Assembly: GCF_028680575.1 (NCBI RefSeq)
Contig: NZ_JAPCKI010000001.1
Coordinates: forward strand, 677,997 to 741,996
Length of the DNA: 64,000 nucleotides
DNA from: Acidovorax benzenivorans
GTDB lineage: Bacteria > Pseudomonadota > Gammaproteobacteria > Burkholderiales > Burkholderiaceae_C
Reading direction: 5' to 3'
The translations under genes and the position numbers were made by a program. This document shows positions 54,787 through 64,000 of this stretch, piece by piece; within the stretch, counting starts at the first letter, position 1; each line of letters starts with the position of its first letter. The notes below the pieces were generated by a model. That model saw only the letters and a program-made list of their open reading frames with translations. It ran no database searches and had not been told where the DNA came from.

Positions 54787-56227
54787 CATCATCCTCGGCG
54801 CCGGCCGCGTAGGCCAGAGCGTGGCGGACAGCCTGGTGTCGGAGCGCAACGACATCACTGTCATCGACACCGATGCCGCCCGCCTGCGCGACCTGGAGTC
54901 GCGCTTTGACCTGCGCGGTGTGGTGGGCAATGGCATCGAACCGGCCGTGTTGGCCGAGGCGGGCGCCGAGGACACCGATCTGCTGATCGCCTGTGCTGCA
55001 CAGGACGAGACCAACCTGGTGTGTTGCAAGGTGGCGCAACTGGTGTTCAACATCCCCAAGCGCATCGCGCGGGTGCGTTCCAACGGATTCACGCTGGATG
55101 AGCGGCTGACCGGCCCCGAGGGCTTTGGCGTGGACCGCATCATCTGCCCCGAAGAGTCCCTGACCCGCTACATCGGCAAGCTCATCGAATACCCCGAGGC
55201 CATGCAGGTGCGCGAATTTGCGGGGGGCCGCGCCTGCCTGGTGTCGGTGCGGGCCCGTGTGGGGGCGCCCATGGTGGGGCACACCATCGGGGCGCTGCGC
55301 GAGAGTGCGCCGGAGCTGGCCGTGCGCATGGTGGCGATCTACCGGCGGTTCCCGGACGAGCCCGACCGGTTCATCGCCTGCGATGGCAGCACGCGCATCG
55401 AGCCGGGGGACGAGGTGTTTGTCCTGGCCGCGCATGAACACATCGCGAAAGTGCTGGCCGCCTTGCACCGCCCGGCATCCCAGCAGTCCCAGCCCGTGCG
55501 CCGCATCATGATTGCGGGCGGTGGCCGTGTGGGCCTGCGGCTGGCCCGGCAGCTCAGCCAGGCGAGTGGGCGCTTTCACATCAAGATCATCGAAGACCAT
55601 GCGGACCGCTGCGTGGAGCTGGCCTCGGCCCTGCCGTCTGACGTGCTGGTGCTGCAAGGCGACACCACCGACGAAGACCTGCTGGGCGATGAGGGCGTTG
55701 AAGAGGTGGACCTGTTCCTGGCGCTCACCGATGACGACGAGGACAACATCATGTCCTGCTTGCTGGCCAAGCGCATGGGGGCCAAGCGGGTGCTGGCGCT
55801 CATCAACCGGCGCAGCTACGCCGACCTGATGCATGGCACGCAGATCGACATTGCGCTGTCGCCCGCGCAGGCCATGCTGGGCGAGCTGCTGGCCTATGTG
55901 CGCCAGGGCGATGTGCAGGCAGTGCACAGCCTGCGCCGGGGTGTGGCCGAGGCGCTGGAGATCGTGGCGCGTGGCGACCGCAAAAGTTCGCGCGTGGTGG
56001 GCCGCGAGGTCAGCGCGTTGCAGTTGCCGCACGATGTGCACATGGGCCTGATCGTGCGCGGGCTGCCGGATGCCTCAGGCGGCGCAGTCCTGCGCGAGCC
56101 CGAGGTCATCATTCCGCGCAGCGCGACGGTGATCGAGAGCAACGACCATGTGGTGTTCTTCCTGCCCAACAAGCGGCTGGTGCGCGACGTGGAAAAGCTC
56201 TTCCGCGTCAGTGCGACGTACTTTTGA
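54779..56227 (+). CDS. trkA: Trk system potassium uptake protein TrkA
   Basis: A 482-residue peripheral regulator of Trk potassium uptake, binding NAD(H)/ATP. Two RCK halves are seen: KIIILGAGRVGQSVADSL at residues 2-19, and RRIMIAGGGRVGLRLARQL at about 240-258, each with a TrkA-C region. Its start codon lies in the end of a dispersed repeat and lacks a visible ribosome site. It forms a pair with trkH, separated by a GC-rich repeat. Confidence 0.95.
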   Translation: MKIIILGAGRVGQSVADSLVSERNDITVIDTDAARLRDLESRFDLRGVVGNGIEPAVLAEAGAEDTDLLIACAAQDETNLVCCKVAQLVFNIPKRIARVRSNGFTLDERLTGPEGFGVDRIICPEESLTRYIGKLIEYPEAMQVREFAGGRACLVSVRARVGAPMVGHTIGALRESAPELAVRMVAIYRRFPDEPDRFIACDGSTRIEPGDEVFVLAAHEHIAKVLAALHRPASQQSQPVRRIMIAGGGRVGLRLARQLSQASGRFHIKIIEDHADRCVELASALPSDVLVLQGDTTDEDLLGDEGVEEVDLFLALTDDDEDNIMSCLLAKRMGAKRVLALINRRSYADLMHGTQIDIALSPAQAMLGELLAYVRQGDVQAVHSLRRGVAEALEIVARGDRKSSRVVGREVSALQLPHDVHMGLIVRGLPDASGGAVLREPEVIIPRSATVIESNDHVVFFLPNKRLVRDVEKLFRVSATYF

Positions 56228-56230
56228 TGC

Positions 56231-56360
56231 ACCCCCCTGAGTCGCTTCGCGCCTTCCCCCCGCTCTCGCATTGCTGCGCAATGCGGGCAGGGGGACGCAG
56301 CCAGAGCGGTGGAGCGGCCCTTGCGCGGCTGCCCTCGCCTTGGCCGCGCCAGTATCAGGC
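56231..56360 (-). repeat. GC-rich dispersed repeat between trkA and trkH
   Basis: CCCCCCTGAGTCGCTTCGCG, CCTTCCCCC, CTCTCGCATTGCTGCGC, GGGGGACGCAGCCAGAGCGG and GCGGCCCTTGCGCGGC, the same chain of blocks as 44966-45110. It begins three bases after the trkA stop, as the other copy begins just after dapB. Confidence 0.82.
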
Positions 56361-56402
56361 GCTGCGGGCGGCGGGTGGTGTGCTGGATAACAGGCGTTCA
56401 TC

Positions 56403-57869
56403 ATGACGGACATGTTTCCCGTGCTGCGGGTGCTGGGTATCCTGATCATGATCTTTGCGCTGACCATGGGGCTGCCGCTGGCGGTGTCGTGGTTTGGGCG
56501 CGATGGGGTGTGGCACATCTACCCGGTGGCCATGGCGGCGACCCTGGCCGTGGGCTGTGGCCTGTGGTGGACGCTGCGGCTGTTCCGCCGCGAGCTGCAG
56601 CCACGCCACGGCGTGATGCTGGTGACCCTGGTGTGGGTGCTGCTGCCGCTGTTTGCCGCCCTGCCGCTGATGCTGGCCACCCATGAGATCGGGCGGCCCA
56701 TGTCGTTCACCCATGCCTACTTCGAGGCGGTGTCGGGCCTGACCACCACCGGGTCCACGGTGCTCACCGGGCTTGATGCATTGCCCGTGTCCATGAATGT
56801 GTGGCGCACATTTCTGCAGTGGGTAGGTGGCATGGGCATTCTGATCCTGGCTGTGGCGGTGTTGCCCTTGCTGGGCGTGGGTGGCAGTCAGCTGTTCAAG
56901 GCCGAGGCGGCGGGTCCGGTGAAGGACGCCAAGCTCACCCCGCGCATGACCGAAACCGCCAAGGGGCTGTGGGGGGTGTATGCGCTGTTTTCTGCCGCCT
57001 GTGCGCTGGCCTACTGGGCTGGGGGCATGGACCCGGTGAACGCGCTGATGTACATGTTCTCCACCGTGAGCCTGGGCGGACTGTCCCCGCACGATGCGAG
57101 CTTCGGGTTTTATCAGTCGCCCTTGCTCGAAGCCATTGCCGTGGGCTTCATGCTGGTGGCCAGCTGCAACTTTGCGCTGTATTTTGTGGCCATCCGCAAA
57201 GGCCACTGGCAGGGGTTCTGGGGCGACCCCGAACTGCGCGCCACCTTGTTCACGCTGGTGGGCGGGGGGCTGTTGGTGTCCGCGCTGTTGTGGGTGAAAG
57301 GTGTGTATGCACCGCTTGATGCGCTGCGCTACGGCATGTTCAACCTGGTGTCGATTGCCACCACCACCGGCTATGCCACGGTGGACTACCTGAGCTGGCC
57401 CGTGTTTGCGCCGGTGTTCATGTTGCTGCTGTCGGGTGTGGCCACCAGTGCGGGCTCCACCGGGTGTGGCATCAAGATGGTCCGCATGCTCATCCTGCTC
57501 AAGCAGGCGCGGCGTGAGATAAACCGCCTGGTGCACCCCCGCGCCGTGCAGCCCGTACGGCTGGGCGATGCGGTGGTGGACAACCGGGTGATCTTTTCGG
57601 TGCTGGCCTTCATGCTGGTGTACGGCGCCACCATCATTGGCCTGAGCATGGTGCTGTTGCTGACCGACCTGGACCCGGTGACGGCGTTCTCGGCCGTGAT
57701 TGCCAGCGTCAATTGCATGGGCCCGGGGCTGGGCAGCGTGGGGCCCGCCTCCAACTACGCCGTATTGACGGACTTTCAGGTGTGGGTGTGCACGCTGGCC
57801 ATGCTGCTGGGGCGGCTGGAGATTCTGAGCTTCATGGCCTTGCTCACCCCGGCGTTCTGGCGCCGATAG
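56403..57869 (+). CDS. trkH: Trk potassium uptake membrane subunit TrkH/TrkG
   Basis: A 488-residue channel-like potassium transporter with four M1-P-M2 repeats. The selectivity-loop regions are SGLTTTGSTVLTGL, VSLGGLSPHDASFG, IATTTGYATVDY and VNCMGPGLGSVGP, one per repeat, each with the central Gly. The helix-rich remainder includes LRTFLQWVGGMGI-like WRTFLQWVGGMGIL. Pairs with TrkA encoded upstream. Confidence 0.95.
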   Translation: MTDMFPVLRVLGILIMIFALTMGLPLAVSWFGRDGVWHIYPVAMAATLAVGCGLWWTLRLFRRELQPRHGVMLVTLVWVLLPLFAALPLMLATHEIGRPMSFTHAYFEAVSGLTTTGSTVLTGLDALPVSMNVWRTFLQWVGGMGILILAVAVLPLLGVGGSQLFKAEAAGPVKDAKLTPRMTETAKGLWGVYALFSAACALAYWAGGMDPVNALMYMFSTVSLGGLSPHDASFGFYQSPLLEAIAVGFMLVASCNFALYFVAIRKGHWQGFWGDPELRATLFTLVGGGLLVSALLWVKGVYAPLDALRYGMFNLVSIATTTGYATVDYLSWPVFAPVFMLLLSGVATSAGSTGCGIKMVRMLILLKQARREINRLVHPRAVQPVRLGDAVVDNRVIFSVLAFMLVYGATIIGLSMVLLLTDLDPVTAFSAVIASVNCMGPGLGSVGPASNYAVLTDFQVWVCTLAMLLGRLEILSFMALLTPAFWRR

Positions 57870-57964
57870 TCGGCATGGCGGCTGCCGCAAAGGCGTTGAC
57901 TTGCGAAATCCCGGCCTGACCCCACATCCTACAATTCATCGCAATCGCTTCCCGAGGGCTTTCC

Positions 57965-59260
57965 ATGGTTCCGCATCTCATCACGGCCCTCACGGGGCCG
58001 ATCAACGAACTCGAACAGCGCATTCTCGACTCGATGCCCGCCATCGAACGCTGGTTCCGGCTGGAGTGGATGGAGCACACGCCGCCGTTTTACACGTCGG
58101 TGGACATCCGCAATGCCGGCTTCAAGCTCGCGCCGGTGGACACCAACCTGTTTCCTGGCGGCTGGAACAACCTGACCAAGGAGATGCTGCCTCTGGCCGT
58201 GCAGGCCGCCATGGCTGCCATCGAGAAGATCTGCCCCGAAGCGCGCAACCTGCTGATCATCCCGGAGAACCATTCGCGCAACACGTTCTACCTGTCCAAC
58301 GTGGTGCAGTTGCAGCGTATCTTCAACATGGCAGGCCTCAACGTGCGCGTGGGCTCCATCAGCCCCGAAATCAAGAAGTCCACGCTGATCGAGCTGCCCA
58401 ACGGTGACACCGTGACGCTGGAACCCGTGGTGCGCACCAAGCGCCGCCTGGGCCTCAAGGACTTTGACCCCTGCACCATTCTGCTGAACAACGACCTCTC
58501 TGCCGGGCCGCCGGGCATCTTGGAAGACATTCACGAGCAGTACCTGCTGCCCCCGCTGCACGCAGGCTGGAGCGTGCGCAAGAAGAGCACCCACTTCAAG
58601 AACTACGAAGAGGTGGCCAAGCGCTTTGGCAAGATGCTGGGCATCGACCCCTGGCTGGTCAACCCCATGTACAGCCAGTGTGGCGAGGTGGACTTTACCG
58701 AAGGCACCGGCATGGACCAGTTGCAGACCAGTGTGGATGCGCTGCTGACCAAGGTGCGCCGCAAGTACAAGGAATACGGCATCAACGAAAAGCCTTTCGT
58801 GATCGTCAAGGCCAACAACGGCACCTACGGCATGGGCATCATGACCGTGCGCGACGCCAAGGAGCTGGATGCCGTCAACCGCAAGACACGCAACAAGATG
58901 GCGGTCATCAAGGACGGCCAGCCGGTGAGCGAAGTCATCATCCAGGAAGGGGTGCTGACGCAAGAGCGCGTGAACGACGCCGTGGCCGAGCCGGTGGTCT
59001 ACATGATGGACCGCTATGTGGTCGGGGGCTTTTACCGCATGCATGCCGAGCGCGGCGTGGACGAAAACCTCAACGCCCCTGGCGCGAGCTTTGTGCCGCT
59101 GGCCTTTGAGCACAGCACCCACATGCCCCAGCCCGGCGTGCGCCCAGGGGTGAGCGCGCCCAACCGCTTCTATATGTACGGCGTGGTGGCCCGGCTGGCG
59201 ATGCTGGCGGCCAGCTACGAACTGGAGGCGACCAACCCCGACGCCGAGGTGTACGACTAG
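57965..59260 (+). CDS. gshA: Glutamate-cysteine ligase (proteobacterial ATP-grasp-like type)
   Basis: A 431-residue glutathione-pathway ligase of the betaproteobacterial family (TIGR02049-like), unrelated in sequence to E. coli GshA. Family blocks include VDTNLFPGGWNNLTKEML (in parts), LLIIPENHSRNTFYLSN and the C-terminal VIVKANNGTYGMGIMTV, which resembles an ATP-grasp loop. It joins Glu and Cys with ATP. gshB lies 3.6 kb downstream, with kup and benE between. A TACAAT at 57930-57935 is a possible -10. Confidence 0.92.
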   Translation: MVPHLITALTGPINELEQRILDSMPAIERWFRLEWMEHTPPFYTSVDIRNAGFKLAPVDTNLFPGGWNNLTKEMLPLAVQAAMAAIEKICPEARNLLIIPENHSRNTFYLSNVVQLQRIFNMAGLNVRVGSISPEIKKSTLIELPNGDTVTLEPVVRTKRRLGLKDFDPCTILLNNDLSAGPPGILEDIHEQYLLPPLHAGWSVRKKSTHFKNYEEVAKRFGKMLGIDPWLVNPMYSQCGEVDFTEGTGMDQLQTSVDALLTKVRRKYKEYGINEKPFVIVKANNGTYGMGIMTVRDAKELDAVNRKTRNKMAVIKDGQPVSEVIIQEGVLTQERVNDAVAEPVVYMMDRYVVGGFYRMHAERGVDENLNAPGASFVPLAFEHSTHMPQPGVRPGVSAPNRFYMYGVVARLAMLAASYELEATNPDAEVYD

Positions 59261-59596
59261 GGCGACTAGGGCGCGTCACCATTCAACACCGCCCAGGCGG
59301 TGCAATGCGGCGCCAGTTCTGTCGCGCGGATTGCCCTCAACCCGGTGGGCCGCTGAGCCATTGCGCGACTTTGCGGCGTGGGCTTGTTCGGGTTTGCGGA
59401 GCCCTGGATTGACCCGTGTAATCGGCCCGTGGGGTGAGCGCACCGCTCGGCATGCCATGTCTGCGCCCGGTTGCCAAGGGCAAGTTGTTGCGTTGCAACA
59501 TGGGGTTTCGCCTCCAAACGCTTGATGGGACTAGGCGCACAATAGCGTTCCCAAAAGTAACGGAACCCCGTCTGGCCGCGCGCCCGGGGGTGGTCA
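59261..59596. other. 336-bp gene-free region before kup
   Basis: No gene seen. It contains a small stem TGTTGC/GCAACA with a 3-base loop at 59486-59500 and an AT-richer patch near 59535-59570. No known riboswitch for potassium transporters (ydaO type) is recognisable. Its length suggests a regulated leader for kup, which is inference. Confidence 0.45.
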
Positions 59597-61465
59597 GTGC
59601 AAAGCTCCAAGTCATCGCTCGCAGCGCTCACGCTGGGCGCCATCGGTGTTGTGTATGGCGATATCGGCACCAGCGTGCTGTATGCCGTCAAGGAGGTGTT
59701 CGGCTCCGGCCATGTGCCTTTTACGCCCGCCAACATCTACGGCATCCTCTCCATCTTTTTCTGGACCCTCACGGTCATCGTGTCCCTGAAGTACGTGGTG
59801 CTGGTGCTGCGCGCCGACAACCACGGCGAAGGCGGGCTCATTGCCATGCTGGCCTTGGCCTCGCAGGCCGTCAAAGACAAACCCCAGCTGCGCAGCGTTT
59901 TGCTGGGTGTCGGTATTTTTGGCACCTCGCTGTTCTATGGTGACGGCGTCATCACCCCGGCCATCTCGGTGCTGTCGGCGGTCGAGGGGCTGGAGGTGGT
60001 GTCCGATCAGTTCAAGCACTATGTGATCCCGATCACGCTGGTGGTGCTGTTTTGCCTGTTTGCCGTGCAAAAGCGTGGCACCAGCGGCATCGGCAAGTTT
60101 TTTGGCCCCATTACGCTGGTGTGGTTCGCCTGCATTGCGCTGCTGGGCTTGTCGCACATCGTGGGCCACCCCGAAATCCTGTGGGCTCTGAGCCCGCACC
60201 ACGCGCTGGGCTTCATGTGGGCCAACCCTGGCATCAGCTTCATCATTTTGGGCGCGGTGGTGCTGTGCGTGACGGGGGCGGAGGCCTTGTATGCCGACCT
60301 GGGCCACTTCGGCAAGCGCCCGATTCGCCTGGCCTGGTTTGGCGTGGCTATGCCGGCACTCACCCTCAATTACTTTGGCCAGGGCGCGCTGCTGCTGGCC
60401 GAGCCGGAGGCTGTCAAGAACCCGTTCTACATGATGGCGCCGGACTGGGCACTGGTCCCCTTGGTGATACTGGCCACCATGGCCACGGTGATTGCGTCGC
60501 AGGCTCTCATCACGGGCGCCTTCAGTGTGACCAAGCAGGTCATCCAGCTCGGCTACCTGCCGCGCCTGAACATTCAGCACACCAGCGTGCGCGACACAGG
60601 CCAGATCTACATGCCGCTGGTCAACTGGGGGCTGTTCGTGGCCATCGTGCTGGCGGTGGTGATGTTTCGCTCGTCGAGCAACCTCGCGGCGGCCTACGGC
60701 ATCGCGGTGACGCTGGACATGCTGATCACCACCACGCTGACCTTCTTCGTGATCCGTTACGGCTGGCGGTATCCGCTGGCGCTGTGCATTGCCGCCACGG
60801 GCTGCTTCTTTGTGGTGGACCTGGCGTTCTTCGCCTCCAACCTGCTCAAGCTGTTCCAGGGCGGCTGGTTCCCGCTGATGATCGGCGGCATCGTGTTCTC
60901 GCTCATGATGACCTGGAAGGAAGGGCGCCGCCTGCTCAACGACAAGCTGCGCGCCGATGCCATTGACCTCAAGGATTTCCTGGAGTCGATCTTCATCAGC
61001 CCACCCATGCGGGTGGACGGTACCGCCGTCTTTCTGACCGCCGAAACCGGTGCTGTGCCCAACGCCTTGCTGCACAACCTCAAGCACAACAAGGTCCTGC
61101 ATCAGCAAAACCTGTTTGTCACGGTGCACAACCATGAGACGCCCTGGATTGGCCTGGACAAGCGGCTGCAGGTGGAGCCGCTGGGGCACGATTGCTGGCA
61201 GGTGGTGGTGCACTACGGCTTCAAGAACGACCCGGACCTGCCTCGCGCGCTAGAGTTGCTGCGGGGGCGCGGCTGTGAACTGGAGCCCATGACCACCAGC
61301 TATTTCCTGTCGCGGGACACCGTCATTCCCACCATCGGCAGCGGCATGGCGCCCTGGCGCGAAAAGCTGTTTGCCCAGATGCACCACAACGCCAGCGGTG
61401 CGGCCGACTTCCTGCATCTGCCCAACAACGCTGTGGTCGAGCTGGGTTCCAAGATCGAGATCTGA
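59597..61465 (+). CDS. kup: Low-affinity potassium transport protein Kup
   Basis: A 622-residue potassium-proton symporter with about twelve N-terminal helices and a soluble C-terminal domain (about 450-622). The family start [21 protein letters not shown], the [12 protein letters not shown] block and the [20 protein letters not shown] block (in parts) are diagnostic. Start is GTG 59597. Adds a second K uptake route near trkA-trkH. Confidence 0.95.
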   Translation: MQSSKSSLAALTLGAIGVVYGDIGTSVLYAVKEVFGSGHVPFTPANIYGILSIFFWTLTVIVSLKYVVLVLRADNHGEGGLIAMLALASQAVKDKPQLRSVLLGVGIFGTSLFYGDGVITPAISVLSAVEGLEVVSDQFKHYVIPITLVVLFCLFAVQKRGTSGIGKFFGPITLVWFACIALLGLSHIVGHPEILWALSPHHALGFMWANPGISFIILGAVVLCVTGAEALYADLGHFGKRPIRLAWFGVAMPALTLNYFGQGALLLAEPEAVKNPFYMMAPDWALVPLVILATMATVIASQALITGAFSVTKQVIQLGYLPRLNIQHTSVRDTGQIYMPLVNWGLFVAIVLAVVMFRSSSNLAAAYGIAVTLDMLITTTLTFFVIRYGWRYPLALCIAATGCFFVVDLAFFASNLLKLFQGGWFPLMIGGIVFSLMMTWKEGRRLLNDKLRADAIDLKDFLESIFISPPMRVDGTAVFLTAETGAVPNALLHNLKHNKVLHQQNLFVTVHNHETPWIGLDKRLQVEPLGHDCWQVVVHYGFKNDPDLPRALELLRGRGCELEPMTTSYFLSRDTVIPTIGSGMAPWREKLFAQMHHNASGAADFLHLPNNAVVELGSKIEI

Positions 61466-61514
61466 CCGCTGGGGCGCTCGCCGGGCACCCCGCAAGCGTG
61501 GGCCCGGATTGGGG

Positions 61515-61562
61515 CGTTTTGGCCTGGTGGCGCTAGTGTCAATTGCCTAAGCTGCTATCAAT
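61515..61562 (-). repeat. AGCGCT-family repeat between kup and benE
   Basis: On the minus strand ATTGATAGCAGCTTAGGC, AATTGACACTAGCGCC, AGGCCAAAA. The first 30 bases match the copy at 23395 with few changes. Lies about 70 bp before the benE start. Confidence 0.78.
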
Positions 61563-61631
61563 AGTGTAGTGATTGGGGTTGACGGGAGGTCTGCCTAAGT
61601 GCTCGGCGCGCGCGGTGACAGAATCGCGCCC

Positions 61632-62819
61632 ATGCAATTTTTCAAAGACCTGAGCCTTTCGACGGCGGTGGCTGGCTTCGTGGCCGTGCTGGTGGGCTTC
61701 ACCAGTTCGGTGGCCATCGTGTTCCAGGCCGCCCAGGCGTTTGGCGCGATGCCTGCGCAGATCACCTCCTGGATGTGGGCGTTGGGGCTGGGCATGGGGC
61801 TGTGTTCGCTGGTGCCTTCGCTGATCCTGCGCCAGCCCGTCATGGTGGCCTGGTCCACACCGGGTGCCGCCGTGCTGGCAACGGCCGGATTGGCGGGTGG
61901 CTTCAGCATGGGCGAGGCCATCGGTGCCTTCATGCTCAGTGCATTGCTCATCACCCTGGCGGGCGTCACCGGCTGGTTTGAGCGCGTGATGAACCGTATT
62001 CCCATGGAAATCGCCGCAGCCCTGCTGGCCGGGGTGTTGGCCCGCTTTGGCCTGCAGGCGTTTGCGGCAGCCCAGACCGCGCTGCCGTTGGTGCTGCTGA
62101 TGTTGATGGTGTATCTGGTCAGCCGCCGTCTGGCAGCGCGGTATGCGGTGGTCATCACCCTCGCAGTAGCGGTGGCGTTTGTGGCCGTCCAGGGGCAGAT
62201 GGCCTGGTCTGCCGTGCAACTGGAGCTGGCCATGCCGATGTTCACCCCGCCCCAATTCAGTGTGGCGGCAGCTATCAGTCTGGCGATCCCCTTGTTTGTG
62301 GTCACCATGGCGTCGCAGAACTTGCCCGGTGTGGCGGTGATCCGGGCCTCGGGCTACGACCTGCCGATCTCCAGGCTCATCACGCTCACAGGTCTGGCGA
62401 CCCTGGTGCTAGCGCCCTTTGGCGCATTCGCGCTCAACTTCAGCGCCATCACCGCCGCCATGTGCATGGGGCCGGAGGCACACGCGGACCGCAGCCGACG
62501 TTACACGGCCGCTGTGGCGTGTGGCGCTATCTATGTGGGAATTGGCCTGTTTGGCGCTGTCATCACTGGGCTGCTGACAGCCTTTCCTAAAGAGCTGGTG
62601 GTGGCCATCGCGGGGCTGGCACTCCTCGGAACCATCGGCAACGGCCTGGCGGCGGCGCTGCGGGATGAATCGCACCGGGAGGCCGCGCTTATCACCTTCC
62701 TGGTCACTCTCAGCGGAGTGGTGGTCGCTGGGGTCGGGTCGGCGTTCTGGGGCGTGGCGGCCGGCAGCATTGCGTTATTTGTGCAACAGTACAGGCGTTC
62801 GCGGGCCAGCGGCGCATAG
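61632..62819 (+). CDS. benE: BenE-family transporter
   Basis: A 395-residue BenE/YdcO-type membrane protein with about twelve helices; BenE of Acinetobacter carries benzoate with protons. Marks: FVAVLVGFTSSVAIVFQAAQ, QPVMVAWSTPGAAVLAT, NLPGVAVIRASGYDLP and FGAFALNFSAITAAMCMGPEAH. Benzoate itself is only inferred, since no benzoate catabolic genes are near. ATG 61632 has a weak ribosome site; the frame extends upstream without similarity. Confidence 0.88.
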   Translation: MQFFKDLSLSTAVAGFVAVLVGFTSSVAIVFQAAQAFGAMPAQITSWMWALGLGMGLCSLVPSLILRQPVMVAWSTPGAAVLATAGLAGGFSMGEAIGAFMLSALLITLAGVTGWFERVMNRIPMEIAAALLAGVLARFGLQAFAAAQTALPLVLLMLMVYLVSRRLAARYAVVITLAVAVAFVAVQGQMAWSAVQLELAMPMFTPPQFSVAAAISLAIPLFVVTMASQNLPGVAVIRASGYDLPISRLITLTGLATLVLAPFGAFALNFSAITAAMCMGPEAHADRSRRYTAAVACGAIYVGIGLFGAVITGLLTAFPKELVVAIAGLALLGTIGNGLAAALRDESHREAALITFLVTLSGVVVAGVGSAFWGVAAGSIALFVQQYRRSRASGA

Positions 62820-62870
62820 CGCGTCCCGGCTGCCTGGGCCACTGGCTCCCTCTCTCTTTGATCTGACACC

Positions 62871-63830
62871 ATGAAACTGCTCTTCATCGCCGACCCGCTG
62901 CAAAGCTTCAAGATCTACAAAGACACCACATTTGCCATGATGCGCGAGGCGCAGCGGCGCGGCCACGCCCTCACGGTGTGCGAACCGCAGCACATCACCT
63001 GGCAGCGCGGCAGCAAGGTCACCGCCCGGGTGCAGGACATCCGCCTCACGGGTGATGCGACCCACTGGTACGAGGCTCAGCCGCAGCGCAGTGCGGCGTT
63101 GGCAGATTTTGACGCGGTGCTCATGCGTAAAGATCCTCCGTTTGACAGCGAGTACTTTTACGCCACCCATCTGCTGGAACAGGCTGAGCGCGACGGCGCC
63201 CGGGTATTCAACAAACCCAGCGCTTTGCGAGATCATCCGGAAAAGCTGGCCATCATGGAGTTTCCGCAGTTCATCGGGCCGACGCTGGTCACGCGGGATG
63301 CGGAAGACATTCGCCGCTTCCATGCGGAGCATCAGGACATCATCCTCAAGCCCCTGGATGGCATGGGAGGCATGGGTATCTTCCGCGTGGGGCCGGATGG
63401 CCTCAACCTTGGCAGCATCACCGAAACCCTCAACCGCCACGGCGCGCAGAGCGTGATGGTGCAAAAGTTCTTGCCCGAGATCGTTGAGGGAGATAAGCGG
63501 GTTCTCATCATTGGCGGCAAGCCTGTGCCGTTCTGCCTGGCGCGCATTCCCCAGGGCAGCGAAGTGCGGGGCAACTTGGCCGCTGGCGGCAAGGGTGTAG
63601 CTCGCCCCCTGTCTGCGCGGGATCGTGAGATTGGAGAGGCGCTCGGCCCGGTACTGCAGTCGCGCGGCCTGCTGCTGGCTGGGGTGGATGTGATCGGCGA
63701 CTGCGTCACCGAGATCAATGTCACCAGCCCGACCTGCTTCCAGGAGATCTTCGACCAGACCGGGTGCGACGTGGCGTATCTGTTCATAGATGCTTTGGAG
63801 GCTGGGGTTGCGGGATTGGTGGGAGGTTGA
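62871..63830 (+). CDS. gshB: Glutathione synthetase
   Basis: A 319-residue ATP-grasp enzyme adding Gly to gamma-Glu-Cys. MKLLFIADPLQSFKIYKDTT and DAVLMRKDPPFDSEYFYAT in the N-domain, then LKPLDGMGGMGIFRV (flexible loop) and INVTSPTCFQEI near the C-terminus, are complete. Length matches E. coli GshB (316). 51 bp after benE, so possibly the same transcript. Confidence 0.97.
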   Translation: MKLLFIADPLQSFKIYKDTTFAMMREAQRRGHALTVCEPQHITWQRGSKVTARVQDIRLTGDATHWYEAQPQRSAALADFDAVLMRKDPPFDSEYFYATHLLEQAERDGARVFNKPSALRDHPEKLAIMEFPQFIGPTLVTRDAEDIRRFHAEHQDIILKPLDGMGGMGIFRVGPDGLNLGSITETLNRHGAQSVMVQKFLPEIVEGDKRVLIIGGKPVPFCLARIPQGSEVRGNLAAGGKGVARPLSARDREIGEALGPVLQSRGLLLAGVDVIGDCVTEINVTSPTCFQEIFDQTGCDVAYLFIDALEAGVAGLVGG

Positions 63831-63882
63831 GCGGGTGCGGATAAAGTCCTCGGGTTTCCCCTGCTGCCTGTACAAACCGTGC

Positions 63883-63888
63883 TATAGT
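63883..63888 (+). promoter_or_regulatory. Possible -10 box near the window end
   Basis: TATAGT followed by a GC-rich discriminator (CGAGGGCTTCGC). The remaining 112 bp contain no open frame and no recognisable RNA up to the window edge. No good -35 is found 16-18 bases upstream. The layout would fit the start of a stable-RNA (rRNA or tRNA) operon just beyond the window, which is inference. Confidence 0.35.
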
Positions 63889-64000
63889 CGAGGGCTTCGC
63901 TACTGAGACCTGAGAGCGCAAGTGATCAGGTTGATGGGGCGGTTTGTGGTGGTGCTTTGTGCTGCTGTGGATTGCTGAAACGGTGGATGAAGAAAGTTTA

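Noticed and set aside
59261..59596. Riboswitch in the kup leader
   Set aside because: No conserved core of the c-di-AMP (ydaO) type or any other known class could be recognised by eye.

Overview
The window is GC-rich, gene-dense proteobacterial chromosome. Gene content, gene order and a set of dispersed repeats point to a member of the Comamonadaceae (Burkholderiales; Acidovorax-like). Pointers are fur-bamE-dapB-exbBD-leuS-lptE-holA-proA, hpf-ptsN-hprK, tsaB-rimI-UDG-like, purEK-sua5, the proteobacterial type of gshA beside kup, and class II fructose-bisphosphate aldolase with tkt-gap. The species assignment is inference. I see no tRNA, rRNA, IS element, prophage or CRISPR array inside the window.

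Layout. 1-3.5 kb: a cut-off gene end, a YdeI-like protein, an aldo/keto reductase and a MscS channel. 3.7-6.9 kb (minus): tkt-gap. 7.0-10.4 kb: the overlapping operon speD-murU-pepP-CPBP protease. 10.5-16.7 kb: pyk, two PAP2 phosphatases divergent from a PmrAB/QseBC-like two-component system with a CTTAA-N6-CTTAA box between them, then fba with a strong terminator. 16.9-24.6 kb: a lipoprotein, pntA-pntB, fadD, an MTA/SAH nucleosidase and corA. 24.8-28.0 kb (minus): EamA transporter-tsaB-rimI-degenerate UDG. 28-34.4 kb: dacB, SemiSWEET, three secreted lipoprotein hydrolase-fold proteins (one a predicted pseudoenzyme) and an OmpW barrel. 34.4-40.6 kb: purE-purK-sua5, a thioredoxin/TPR protein, purC and an MFS transporter. 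40.9-42.8 kb: hpf, ptsN, hprK. 43-52 kb: fur/bamE, dapB, exbB-exbD, leuS-lptE, an antiparallel arginase and holA. 52-63.8 kb: an unrecognised membrane protein, proA, trkA-trkH, gshA, kup, benE and gshB. The last 170 bp have no gene and may be the leader of a stable-RNA operon.

The genes fall into a few working groups: lower glycolysis/pentose phosphate/Calvin-type enzymes (tkt, gap, pyk, fba), purine biosynthesis, envelope biogenesis (bamE, lptE, exbBD, PAP2, dacB), nitrogen-PTS signalling, and an osmotic block (proA, TrkAH, Kup, both glutathione synthesis genes).

The most unusual signal is two families of short dispersed palindromic repeats. One is a relatively AT-rich element of about 50-65 bp built on TTGATAGC...GCT and AGCGCT. 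I find 11 by-eye copies in 64 kb, seven of them inside reading frames of conserved genes (murU, mtnN, purK, the thioredoxin-like gene, exbB, leuS, proA) without breaking them, and two touching a stop or start codon (mtnN, trkA). The other is a GC-rich CCCCC...GGGGG element at gene 3' ends, one copy of which forms the exbB tail and the exbD start region. The behaviour of the first family resembles that of the protein-invading Rickettsia palindromic elements.
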